Below, one piece after another: positions 35,291 to 45,135 of a stretch of 64,000 nt of DNA (positions are counted from its first letter, which is position 1; the number at the start of each line of letters is the position of its first letter). The translations under genes and the position numbers were made by a program. The notes below the pieces were generated by a model that made no database searches, was not told the DNA's origin, and was given only the letters and a program-made list of their open reading frames with translations. This stretch comes from Icerya purchasi (Eukaryota; Arthropoda; Insecta; Hemiptera; Monophlebidae), in NCBI GenBank assembly GCA_039619475.1, contig CM077115.1:440542792-440606791 (forward strand), read 5' to 3'.

Positions 35291-37125
35291 AGTATTATTT
35301 CGGTCTACGGTATTTTGTAAGGATTAAGTATAAAATTAATGAGCATGTGGTAGTAGTAGAAGTTATAGTGCAAAATTACATTGTATTATAGTAATATATA
35401 AGTTAACATTTTTTGTTGTAATAGAAAGTACTATTTAAATCGATGTTATATTATACGAATAAACGGTATAATTTATGTCGGGAACCCACAGAAGTCGGGC
35501 TAGTGTCTCTTGTGAGACCGGAAAAATATTTAAAAAAAAAAACCAAAAAGAAAAAACAACATTTACCCGAAAGCGTCAACGCGCGCGCCCAACACCAATC
35601 CGATCTGAATCAGACTAGGGCGTTTTAAAAATTAGGTTTGCCGTTAATTAAAAGAAACGACTGGTTTCCCGAGCCACGGATTTCCTCCATTTTCAGGACA
35701 TAACGCGACAGCGACCGCTGGAATTTCTCATTAAACCGTACCGTTTATTCATTCTGCCGGAATTTTCTAATTACCGAAATACGTCAACAATGCAGTGCAG
35801 CAATATAGCACCGTTCGTTGTATTTATTTTTCCAGTTCTCAATCTCAGCAGAGATTTCGATATTCGCGAAAGAAAAAAAAAAAAAACTAAAATAGGTTGA
35901 TGCTTCTGCGTCAGTTAAGGCATTAGCTAGTAGAGAGTACGCTGTTCGATTAATTCCTTTGTTCGATATGCCAAATCCCCCCGAGCATCGTTTCGATTGA
36001 TTCGAGTTTTTAAATCGTCGCTTCGTGTAACTTTGCTGGAAAAAAAACGGGTAAGTGTGCGAAAGTTGCGTCCGTTAAATATCCCGAAAGAAAATTTTCG
36101 ACGAGGGGCGCGGCATATCAGCCGTTAAAATATAAACAAACGAATGGACACACGTTCGAAAAAAAAGAGCGGGGAAAAAAAGTTTCGACATTACAGGGCT
36201 TGCTGGTTGGTGGCGACAACGCGCTAATAATCTATAATAATCTATATAAGAAGATTCGAAGTGTAAGAATTTGAATGGAAATGCAATGAAAATGTGTTTG
36301 ACGCGTTGCAACAGAATGGGATTGTAAAGACGTCAAAGTGATGATTGATTAACGACCGATATGACACACACACACACACACACACACAGAGCTCCAAGAT
36401 TGTTCCGGGCATTAGTGAACTGCGCCCCAACTTGCCGGATAGAGTGAAAACCGTGTAAAAATAGGTCCCACCGCTACTCCCTCAGCCGTCTTCCCATTAT
36501 TTCACTCAAAGTATTAGCCAGCCGCCTCCGGTTCTACGGCTCCCGGTAAAACGGAAATCTATCGTTTTCCGGTGATGTTCAACTGTTCGCAGATCGCACG
36601 TTCAATCCGGTACAGACGTGCACCATGTGTTCGTTCCTTTATGATAAATCCTCGAAATACCGCCACCGTTTGATAGAAGCGATTTTATTATTACGCTCAG
36701 AAGCCGCCTCCCCCCCCAGCTAATATATAAACAAATAAATCGGACACAGCCAACGTTTTTGGCTTCCACAAGATATGAATTCGGGCGCGCGCGCACGTAC
36801 ACGAGAAGAATATTCGCCGGTGCGCAAAGAGCGCGCGATCGGTACGCGTAATTTAATTGCCGACTTACGGAGGCAGAAATGAAAAATGACGTATCCATCA
36901 ATAATAAATTTTAAACTGGCGCTTTATTTTTATTAAATATTCGCTTCTATTTAGCGCGATGTCAGTTCCATCAGCCGACAAATTTCATTACTTATGATTA
37001 ATGTGTGTACGTGTGTCAAGATACTACTTCGGATCGTTCTTAGAACACCGATTTTCACCCCCCCCCCCCCCGATCTGTCAGACCTGTAACTAACATTTTT
37101 AGTTCCGATATCCGATTAATTTGAA
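35291..37125. other. Apparently element-free stretch (possible unique sequence)
   Basis: No transposon similarity recognised. Composition is closer to 40% GC at 36400-36900 than the surroundings, with CpG-containing patches such as GGGCGCGCGCGCAC near 36785 and a (CA)n tract at 36363-36388. No open frame has recognisable domains. It could be single-copy or regulatory DNA, but no site can be supported. Confidence 0.35.
36363..36388. repeat. (CA)n microsatellite
   Basis: About 13 uninterrupted CA units. Confidence 0.95.
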
Positions 37126-37411
37126 AATCTCAAACGTAATGGCGATGTTTGCCGTTTTGCTTTGCGCTGTAGCGAGGGAATTTTTTTCTTTTTCCGATGG
37201 GGAGGAGGAAGTTCGGAATTTTCGAAATTTTCGACATGTCAGAAAAGTTAGCCGAGCCACTAAAGTGAAAGTTTGGAACGAGGAAAGTCGCGAATTAAAA
37301 TTTTTAATATTCCGGGCGATCGACGTTTACCTTGAGGAAGATTATAGAATTGCTGTTAAATTTCGAATCGAACGTTGTGTACTTTTGACTTTTTTTTTTT
37401 TCAATAAATGA
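37121..37411 (+). CDS. Hypothetical 96-codon frame, doubtful
   Basis: The frame begins with a hydrophobic stretch (MAMFAVLLCAVA from codon 8) that resembles a signal peptide. It continues as a charged segment (EEEVRNFRNFRHVRKVSR). There is no known domain, and the end runs into a T-tract encoding Phe residues. No splice signal, promoter or poly(A) signal can be assigned with confidence. It could be a secreted-peptide exon or, more probably, a chance frame in otherwise unassigned DNA. Confidence 0.12.
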   Translation: MKISNVMAMFAVLLCAVAREFFSFSDGEEEVRNFRNFRHVRKVSRATKVKVWNEESRELKFLIFRAIDVYLEEDYRIAVKFRIERCVLLTFFFFNK

Positions 37412-37974
37412 ACATACCTGATCCTTCTTGATACGTAGTAATGCAACCTTTTTCTCGTTCCGAAAGTGCATTATATAGAAGTTGTATAGGAACTGCTATA
37501 ACCGTAATATTTTATTATTGGTTCTAATAGTTTACGATGGAGGAAGAAAATGGGGCAACAAAGAAATCGTTATTATTTTGCGAAAAATGTTGTCACATAG
37601 TCAAACGAAACCGACTCTCTGAGGATCTTGGACATGGCGAGATACAAAGGATAAAACTTGTTTACATATATATATAACAAAAATTCTGTAACTTGATAAA
37701 TAGTAATTTCTTGTAAAATCCCTGAAACACGTCGATTTTTGTATTTAATGAGGCTATATGATAACGGCGTTTGTTTAATTTTTTGATCGTCGTCTGGGTT
37801 TCTGTTTTTACAAATATAATAGCGGTAGGTTGATTATTTTTTTATTTTAAAGCTTCTTCAATTAAAAACACAATTCGTAATGTTTTTTTTTTTATTATTT
37901 TTTATAAGCAAATATGTCGAAAGAAAAATAAAAAGCAAAATTTTCATTGAATTTCTTTTAATGTATAAAATCGG

Positions 37975-39030
37975 GAGTTGGGGCACGTGAGGGATGCTCA
38001 TCGGCAGAGGCCCTCAAAAATCGACGAAGAAACCCGGTTGAACATGTTGTTGGAAGTTGAAGATAATCCTATTACTCCAGCTGTACAATATAATGTCAGT
38101 CACACAAGCGTTTTTATCGGGTAGGTACTATTGGGTACTTCTCCCTTCATGCTAAATATTTCCCTGTTAAGAATATTCTAGATGGCCAGTTTGTAATACA
38201 ATAACAATTTAAAAAAAAAAAACAAAAAAAAAAACAAGCGTTTTAAAAATTCTGAAAAAAGCTAAAAAGCATCCATATAAGATGGAAAACCTGCACGAGC
38301 TCAACGAAAATGATCCTGATCGAAGACTCGACTTTTGCGAACGAATTATGGCTTCTATCGATAGTGTGGGCAAATTGCTTTGGAATGGGTGCCATTTTTG
38401 GATGAAGCTATGTTCACATTTCATGGACACGTCGTCAATTCGAAAATCCTCACCGGATGCGAAAGGCCTCAAAAAATAAACGTCTGGGCTGGAATTATTG
38501 CGGATCGCATAGTAGGTTCTGTATTTTTCAATAAAAATGTAACCGGACAAACATATCTAAATATGCAACAAGACGATTTGATTCCTACTTTAACAGTTTT
38601 ATTCCTAATAGTTTGAATCCTGACCTAATAGATCAACGGATATAGTTTCATCAAGATGGAGCAAAACCACGTTTTGCTTAAAATGTACGCGAGACTATCT
38701 TAACGAAGTGTTTCCAAATAGATGGATTGTAAGGAGAGGCCCAATTGAGTCGCCTGCAAGATCACCTCCCCGTTTGATTTTTTCTCTTGTGGGGATACCT
38801 AAAAACCAAACTTTATGTTACCAAACCAAAAACGACATCGCCGAACACTTGAAGAAAGAATAAGGGATGAAATTAATCAAGTAATGCCGGAAGTGTTACA
38901 AAATGTTCGAAAAGCATTTTATCATCGATTATATTGGGATACTGTCTGCAAGAAGGTGGTGGACATTTTGAACATTTTATACATTGAAAGAATTTCAGTG
39001 AAAATTTCGTTTTTTTCTTTTTTTTTCGAC
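37975..39030 (+). pseudogene. Tc1/mariner transposase, broken
   Basis: The N-terminal helix-turn-helix region is visible at 37975-38115 (RPSKIDEETRLNMLLEVED, then YNVSHTSV). After a 119-bp insertion it resumes as LKILKKAKKHPYKM and HELNENDPDRRLDFCERIM. The first catalytic acidic position is in FLDEAMFTFHGHV. The block NVWAGIIADRIVGSVFFN, then VTGQTYLNMQQDDLIP, follows. A QDGAKP-like second motif lies near 38660. The third-motif region near 38760 is frameshifted, followed by YLKTKLYVTK and a C-terminal RDEINQVMPEVLQNVRKAF. At least three frameshifts and the insertion make it inactive. The family is a cut-and-paste DDE/D transposase that binds its inverted repeats. Confidence 0.85.
38115..38233 (+). 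mobile_element. 119-bp poly(A)-tailed insertion with 11-bp TSD
   Basis: It splits the transposase codons between SHTSV and LKILKK. Target duplication ACAAGCGTTTT lies at 38104-38114 and 38234-38244. The insert ends in an A-rich tail (38211-38233). It is either a SINE or a very short 5'-truncated non-LTR 3' end. I could not match its 95-bp body elsewhere in the window. Confidence 0.88.
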
Positions 39031-39577
39031 ACATTTGTTTATAAAAAATAAATACGTAATTGTGTTTTTAATTGAAGAAGCTTTAAAATAAATAAGTAAT
39101 CAACCTACCCTTTTATTTGAAAAAAAGAAGTTAGGGGTTGCTGCAACCTTCCAGACGATCAAAACGATAAACAAACACGGTTATAATATCCCCCATTAAA
39201 TATAAAAATCGATACGATTCAGGAATTTTACAGGAAATTATTATTTATCAAGTTACAGAATTTGTTCCAGTTAATATATATATAAATATATGTTGTGTGG
39301 AGTAAATTAAAGCAAGAACTAAAATCGAATAAATTCTAACATATTTTTGTTTTTTGTAATTTTTATTTTAAAATATGCGCCTGCGGCCGTTTTACAAGAA
39401 GATCTTTCCTGTGACTTTGTTTGTTCTGTTTTACTTTGCTTGTCGGTATAGGAAAAAATCTTTGTTCGAGGATCCAAATGCAACGAACTTACAGCATGAG
39501 TCGTGCTAAGATTATATTTAAAACAATTCGAATAACCAAAGTAATTACGCGTCTGACGATGAAAATATCTTTTTTTT

Positions 39578-40450
39578 TGTTTTCCCCCATGCTGGGCGCG
39601 CCAACGGCCTTGACCCAACAACATGATAAATCAAGAGATAGAGCTAAATAGCCAGATGGTGAGAAGTGTAACTCACAAAGGACAGCAGCAACGGAATGGG
39701 AAGGAAATAGGTCGCGTTGAAGGAAGTAAGAAGACCCAGAGCCGAAAATTAGAAGGGAGCGTTCGTTGTGGAGGGTAAAGCATTCAAAAAAGATATGATT
39801 AAAATCACTAAAATACAAGGAGGCTCAGAAGCGTGAAGAGAGCAGAAAGGAGAAAGAGCTAAAGAAAAACGAAAGCGAAAATAAGAGAGTAGCGAATGAT
39901 TGATTCTGAGTCTAATGAAGGAAACAACAGTGGAACGACGACAGACAGGAATAGAATGAAACCGGGGCAGGAAAAATGAATGGACAACCAGTAAAGCCAC
40001 TAACGCAGATTTAGTACAAGATCCTTGCATAGAACCTCCGGGAATGGACCTATCACGACGGGAATGGTGTAGAATAAATAGATTTCGTACGGGACAAGGT
40101 AGATGCGCCTACACATTGAACAAATGGAAAATGGTTGCAAGCCCCATGTGCGAATGTGGAGAGCTTCAAACTTTAGATCATATATATAGTTGTAAGATCT
40201 TTTCTTCAAATAATAATATAATTAACAGACATGATGTGCGTAACATCACGAATAGCGCGCTCCAGTGGATATCTAGACTCTCGATAGATATTTAGGTTTA
40301 TTTTCTAGCTTCATACGAACGAACGGACGAACGGGGGCAGGAAAAATCGGTTGAATAAGACGGTACCGCGAAAATCGATTTGAGAATAAAAATGGATATT
40401 GTAGAAAGATCATTCCGGAAAACGTAACGGGTAATTTTTGTAATTCTGTA
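39578..40450 (-). pseudogene. Family-B 3' fragment carrying an RTE-like insertion
   Basis: A T-rich tract (39571-39582) and the 3' signature GGGCGCGCCAACGG, then TTGACCCAACAACATG, open the fragment. The minus strand then reads C-terminal ORF sequence including FSDFNHIFFECFTLHNER near 39800, which is the CDANHILFEC-type block. The segment 39900-39977 continues at 40348 after the inserted 356 bp. Truncated near 40450. Confidence 0.75.
39978..40333 (+). mobile_element. Non-LTR retroposon 3' end (RT C-terminal zinc block) with 14-bp TSD
   Basis: A 356-bp plus-strand insert in the family-B fragment, flanked by GGGGCAGGAAAAAT at 39964-39977 and 40334-40347. One uninterrupted frame runs from the insertion point to a stop at 40293-40295. 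It reads LSRREWCRINRFRTGQGRCA, then a zinc-binding block CECGELQTLDHIYSC (C-x-C...H-x3-C) and ALQWISRLSIDI. This is the C-terminus of an endonuclease-RT ORF. The 3' end is an ACGA/ACGG microsatellite-like tail, as in RTE-type elements. The open frame and perfect target duplication indicate a fairly recent insertion. Confidence 0.88.
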
Positions 40451-40629
40451 TTTTCGACAAATTCACAAATAAACTGCGCATTAAGCAGTAGTGACTTCCT
40501 TGTTTCGATTTTATTTTAATCAATTTTAAAATTTAATAACCTCTTCCGTTTCTACAAACTTTTTCCACTCTTAAGTGTAGATAAATCCATACCTGAATGT
40601 TAATATCGATAAATATAAAATAAATAAAA
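40451..40629. other. Unassigned spacer
   Basis: Short AT-rich spacer. Confidence 0.3.
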
Positions 40630-40785
40630 CCCCTCGATAACAAACAAAAATAAAAAATTAAATTACTTTAATAAATTCAAATTAAAACATTTTAATTTAA
40701 AGAAACGTTTCATAGCGCATCATCAGCTAACAACGTAGAGTGTACATACTTAATTAAAACTAAAGAGACACTCTTTCATGAATTC
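40630..40785 (-). repeat. Penelope-associated terminal repeat, copy 1
   Basis: Shares an ordered series of motifs with 44709-44935 and 63172-63430: GATAACAAACAAAAAT, TACTTTAATAAATT, TTTAAAGAAACG, then CATCATCAGCTAACAA and AGAGTGTAC. On the minus strand it contains CTGATGA followed, 8 nt later, by GAAACG (40726-40706), which resembles a hammerhead core. Assignment to Penelope is inferred from copy 2, which lies downstream of a GIY-YIG remnant. Confidence 0.65.
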
Positions 40786-40886
40786 CTGGTCAGTCGGACA
40801 TTAGGGATGGCGAACTCACTTTTCGGGACAGGCATTTGGGCACATTTTCAGATCATAATATTGCTAAATATGAAATAAATAGATTC

Positions 40887-42907
40887 CTTAAGGTTGGGGT
40901 CTTGGAGGTCAAAAAAAGACGATTTTTTGATCATTTTTTTAGAGAATATGGTTAATGCAAGTTTATTTACATAATTGGTACATGATAAAGTAACATCTGA
41001 AGAATATTGTGCTAAATTTTCATTGAAAAATATAAAGAATTAAGCCAATGGCAGCAAATTTTCGTAGGCGCTTCGAAAAAAAGTTGTTTTGCGGTGCACC
41101 GTATAACTCAACACTGGATTATCGGAAATGAAAAACCCAAAGTTTTTTCATTAGTTAATGAGTTTCTGTAGGTAGCAACGGTGAGTTTTTTAATTTTTTT
41201 AAATTTTTTAAACGTTGGTAACACTTGGAAGTAAAAATACCAATTTTTGAGTAAAAATTAGCCATTTGTTATTGTAAAATAAATAATAATAATTAAAAAA
41301 AAAAAAAAAAACTCGACGTTGCTACCTTGCAAATTGTCTATAAAAATAGTGTACCAAATTTCAGAACGATCGGTGCAGTAGATTTTGAGTTACAGAGTGC
41401 ACCGGCTTTGAAAACGTTGTTTCGAGAAAAACGCGTTTAAAGTTTTTTATAGTATAAAATCACAAATTAAACGTTAATAAGGTAGTAATTTTTGTCTATA
41501 ATCACACAGAATCATCAATGCCAGGCCCATAAAGTGAAGAACTTTGATTTAGAATGTCCAAAGCATCTTTTTGCTCATGCCTACAAAGAATTCTCTCTTC
41601 TTTGGTATGTTCCGCCGCTCGCTCATCCGCTTTGCTCATTCGTGTATTGTCCACTGATTACGCCCATCCATGATAACTTGGGCCTGTACTGATTCCCATC
41701 TCTTCCAGAAAGGTCAGGTAAGCAACACAGCCTTCATTGAAGATAGAGGCAGCCACATGAGCTCCAAACTCAACAATAATTGTCGAACCACTCTCAGTTT
41801 TTGGCGAAATTTTCCAAATAAGTTGGTTGATACTCTCATTATTGTTTTGAGAGAATCCGCCAATACATCACTCCAAGAGAGCATCTTTGCTCAGATGTTC
41901 ATAAATTGGTGTTTAATCCTTTCTAGAACATCACTTGGTAGAGCAGAGTAAGAGTGTTTGAAAAAACGCAATTCGTTTGCAACTGCGGCTCTCTGCTATT
42001 CACACCATGAGTTTTCGCCGCTCGGGCAGTTTTGGTGCTGTGAGTGTTTGTCAGTTGAGGCGTAGTGATAATAAGTCGCCCAAATGGCCTTCTTCATTTC
42101 TTTTACAGAATGAGAATTGTAACGGATGACACGACCATAGTGAAACGTTAGTTTACCAATCAATTTAGCAGTGAGCTTGCCTTTACCGGAAAGTGTTTTC
42201 CTTTGTATTTTCTTTGCAGCCTTAGTTTCATTATCTATTACACTTCTTTTTTACTAAATAGCGCAAACGGGTCTCCATCCTCTTCTGGACGTGTCCTATA
42301 CATTCCTTTTGTTAATTAACATATAAAATCTTCACACAGTATTGCGTTTTCCGCCGCAAGTACAAGTCAGTGCCTCGACCACTACCACTCAGACACAAAT
42401 ACGTCTCTACCCCGATGCAGCAGTGCAAACGACCGGACTTACAACAGAACACAGGAATTTTTGGTTTTGCCCGAGTAAGCATCCTTGACAAGACAAAGCA
42501 GCGATGCAACCGAGAATGACGTTTGAGAGATCGTGAATAGAGACTAATTTCTAACTGAAACCTCGTTTCGTCAAGAAATAGCATTACGCGTACCGAATCT
42601 GTTTCAAGGTATGGTTATAAACATCTACCTACCTGCGTAAATCTTTTTCGAAAAAATCAATTAAGGGATTATACAAAAGGGACAGAAAAATATGTTCTTT
42701 AATCCCGCTATGCGTCAGGGTCAGATAGTCGTTTTCGTTCTTTTAGTAGAGTTAGAGCGGCACACAGTTATAATGCCATATCTTTGTTAGTTTTGCTTCG
42801 ATTTATTTGAAATTTTGACACAATATTCTTATGATGCTGTACATTCATTTTATGAAATAAAAAAAAAATCATTTTTTTTTTACCTCCAAGACCCCCCCCC
42901 CCTTGAG
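40887..42907 (-). mobile_element. Mutator-like (MULE) remnant A with terminal inverted repeats
   Basis: The left end CTTAAGG..GGGGTCTTGGAGGT (40887-40909) is inverted as ACCTCCAAGACCCC...CCTTGAG at 42882-42907. Inside are a noncoding subterminal module (TTTCGAGAAAAACGCGTTT at 41418-41436) and minus-strand transposase C-terminal remnants at 42300-41500. No host target duplication is readable because the right end abuts remnant B. The A tract and long C-run at the right end are probably slippage. Confidence 0.75.
41500..42330 (-). pseudogene. Mutator-like transposase, C-terminal part, broken
   Basis: The minus strand reads ECIGHVQKRMETRLRYLVKK near 42300, then KKIQRKTLSGKGKLTAKLIG, KLTFHYGRVIRYNSHSVKEM and KKAIWATYYHYASTDKHSQH, followed by NCPSGENSWC (42230-42020). 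Further downstream are decayed FKHSYSALPSDVLERIKHQF and SLELMWLP-type segments. GKGxLTxxLIxxLxxYYGxxIR...H...CPxGxxSWC is the signature of the Mutator-like transposase domain family found in many arthropods and cnidarians (my recognition, from family knowledge). Several stops and frameshifts. The matching N-terminal half lies in remnant B. Confidence 0.7.
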
Positions 42908-44708
42908 GGAGGGGTATTCTAGTCTAGAGGCACGAATTTAGGACGTTTTTTCAAGCTCAATAAAAAAATCAATAAATACCTTTACCATCCATTTTTTTAC
43001 TATTTATATATTTATGCTTTAAGAATATACAAAAAAATTATCAAAAAAAAAAAAAAATTCAAAATTCACAAAGTTACAGGATGATGAAGTGGAGGGGTAA
43101 AAAAAAAAGGCATGTCCCGGTTGACACGATTCCAACCCTTCCAGTCATCTGAAACAAAAAAAAAAAAAAAAAAAGATTCTTAATTAATAATGATGTCGCT
43201 TTAGCTCCTACCTTAGAGAAGAAGAAGAAACATTTTCTCGTAAAATAAAAAGGTCGCGATTTTTTACCTGTTTCTCGACTTTTCTGAATTTTCTAAAAAT
43301 AGTAAAAATCCAAATTTTAACTTTATTCTGGTAGCGGCTATAGAAGGGGATATATAAAGCCATACCCATAATTTCCAGTAAATCGGTTTATTAGAACTTG
43401 AGATATCATGTCAGCCGTGTTGAAAAAAGTGGTTTCGAGAAAAACGCGTTTCAAGTTTCGAAAGTTTCAAGTAAAGTTATGCAGGCAGTCTAATTTTCAT
43501 AGAACGATATTATACTTAGATTTTCTTAATCAGCGATTCCTGCTTCATACAATGGACCACCTTTTTTTACTCCAAATTGTATATATTCTGACGTTCTAAA
43601 CTAGATTTCACTACTGTATCGAAAACTTTTTTGCTGTATGCATTTACCTAGAATCGTAGTAATTGCAAAAAGTGAATTGAATCCTCTTTTTTTTACCATC
43701 TCTAGAAACTATCAAATATGTTCGATTACCATCGAGATCAGAGGCTGATATTAATTACTTTTCTTCTTCTACAGCTTTAGAAATAATTTAATTATAAACT
43801 GATGATGCAGCCAAATATAAATTTTTAAGGCAACTGTTTAGTATGAGCCGATTGTCAAACCTTGACAAATATCCATCATACTGCAGAATATATTTATCTT
43901 CCGACTGCTAAAAGTCTCATAGCCGTTACAAGTCTGCGATTTACTTCATATGCCTTATTAATGAATGGACATGATTGAATATACCAATGTACATCTTCAT
44001 AACCGCATTGCACTGCAATTTTGAATCCTATAATCCACGAGCAGCAGTCTCAGAAAAATGTAATTTTTTGATTGCATGTAGCACATAAAGCTAACAAGAA
44101 AAGTAATGTGAAAACAGAGAAAAATTCTAAAATGCAATAGCCGTAATTATTTCCAATAATAACCTCTTCCTCTAACCGATTTTTTTAATTTTACTGCTGA
44201 TGGGCTAGTAAAATTTGCTTCTTCTTCAACATTATGTCGATTTTCTCTGAATGTTCTTTTTTTTTGTCTATCTAGACGCACAGTACTTCCTTTGTTACTT
44301 TCTTTATCCGTTTTACACTTAATAAATAAAATAATCACTCAAAATTTTATATTTTTGGACTGTACACAGAGTCCACGTTGCTTGAAGATTGAAACGAAAC
44401 TGACCTGAACTGAACACTAAACGAGAAAAGATTTCAACAAAATACGTTACAATGACCTAATCGATTTTTAAATATATATATAATGTATAAAAGAGTTTGA
44501 TTTATCCTCAAGTAGTCGAAGAATGTCTACACCATCTATTGTTTGATCCGCTCCGATTCAGCCGATTTAGTTGCCGCGTCATTAACTCCGTAAATAATTT
44601 TAATTTTGAAAAATCTTTTTAGGAGCATACTCTTAAATGTCTAAAGTATCAGTATATGCAAAAAAAAAATCGATTTTTTCATATTTCTGGATTAGAATAC
44701 CCCCCTTA
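42903..44708 (-). mobile_element. Mutator-like (MULE) remnant B abutting A
   Basis: The left end, TTGAGGGAGGGGTATTCTAG (42903-42922), is inverted at the right end as ATTAGAATACCCCCCTTAA (44691-44709). It shares the subterminal module TTTCGAGAAAAACGCGTTT (43428-43446) with remnant A, so the two are related families. It holds the N-terminal part of the transposase. Its right end is immediately followed by the Penelope-associated repeat. Confidence 0.72.
43720..44340 (-). pseudogene. Mutator-like transposase, N-terminal part, broken
   Basis: The minus strand reads a basic N-terminus with DRQKKRTFRENRHNVEEEAN at 44285-44225. After frameshifts it continues IIGFKIAVQCGYEDVHWYIQ, then SCPFINKAYEVNRRLVTAMR, LLAVGRYIFCSMMDICQGL and an SY...ALKIYIW tail (44040-43810). 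The pattern G-x-K-I-A-V/M-x-C...W...C-P-x-x-N-K-A-Y-E-V-N-R-R matches the region before the catalytic domain in Mutator-like transposases of this type. The catalytic middle is absent here. Together with remnant A it covers much of the protein in the correct order. Confidence 0.7.
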
Positions 44709-44935
44709 ATAACAAACAAAAATAAGCATTAAATTATTGTAATCAACTCGAATTAAAATACCTCAATTTAAATAAACATTTTCCAGTATATCTCCATTAT
44801 CAGCCAACAATACAGAGCGAACTCGAATAAAATTGAAAGCTCACTGTAGAGAAATAATAGGACTAATCATGTACATATGTATAGAAAAATAATAGACGGA
44901 TGAAGGTGCAGCTACAGTCTAAGATGGGAAATAGT
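44709..44935 (-). repeat. Penelope-associated terminal repeat, copy 2
   Basis: Same series of motifs as at 40630-40785 and 63172-63430, and longer than copy 1 (extends through AAATAATAGGACTA...CATGT to AAATAATAGACGGATG). The hammerhead-like position (44803-44777) is mutated: CTGATAA rather than CTGANGA. It lies on the 3' side of the GIY-YIG remnant at 49.4-49.65 kb on the minus strand, with the Jockey element between them. Confidence 0.65.
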
Positions 44936-45135
44936 GTATACAAATACATATATATATATATCACAGGCGGTAAAATATATAAAAAATCAAAGCTGGGAAT
45001 TTTGTTTACAAAATAATAACGAATTTAACGGACAAATTTTCAAAGCATATATTAAGATTATAAACAGAAGAAAAATCGAAAATAAGTTAATTTTTTTTTT
45101 CCCCTCGCGCGCGCGCGCGTGCGTACTCCTCTACC

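Larger units (their letters stand above)
37677..39268 (+). mobile_element. Tc1/mariner element with long inverted repeats (about 200 bp)
   Basis: The left arm, 37677-37880, is inverted at 39054-39268. Shared phrases run from the outside in: AAATTCTGTAACTTGATAAA, TCCTGAAxC, CGATTTTTxTATTTAATG, TTTGATCGTC, GTAGGTTGAT and AAAGCTTCTTCAATTAAAAA. The arms differ by scattered substitutions and a small indel, so the element is old. A TATA-type flank on both sides fits TA-targeted insertion, but the exact outermost base is ambiguous. The transposase remnant lies between the arms. Confidence 0.88.

Noticed and set aside
37121..37411. Signal-peptide-like small frame as a host gene
   Set aside because: Kept only as a very low confidence entry. 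There is no domain, no splice or promoter context, and the end is a poly(T)-encoded Phe run.
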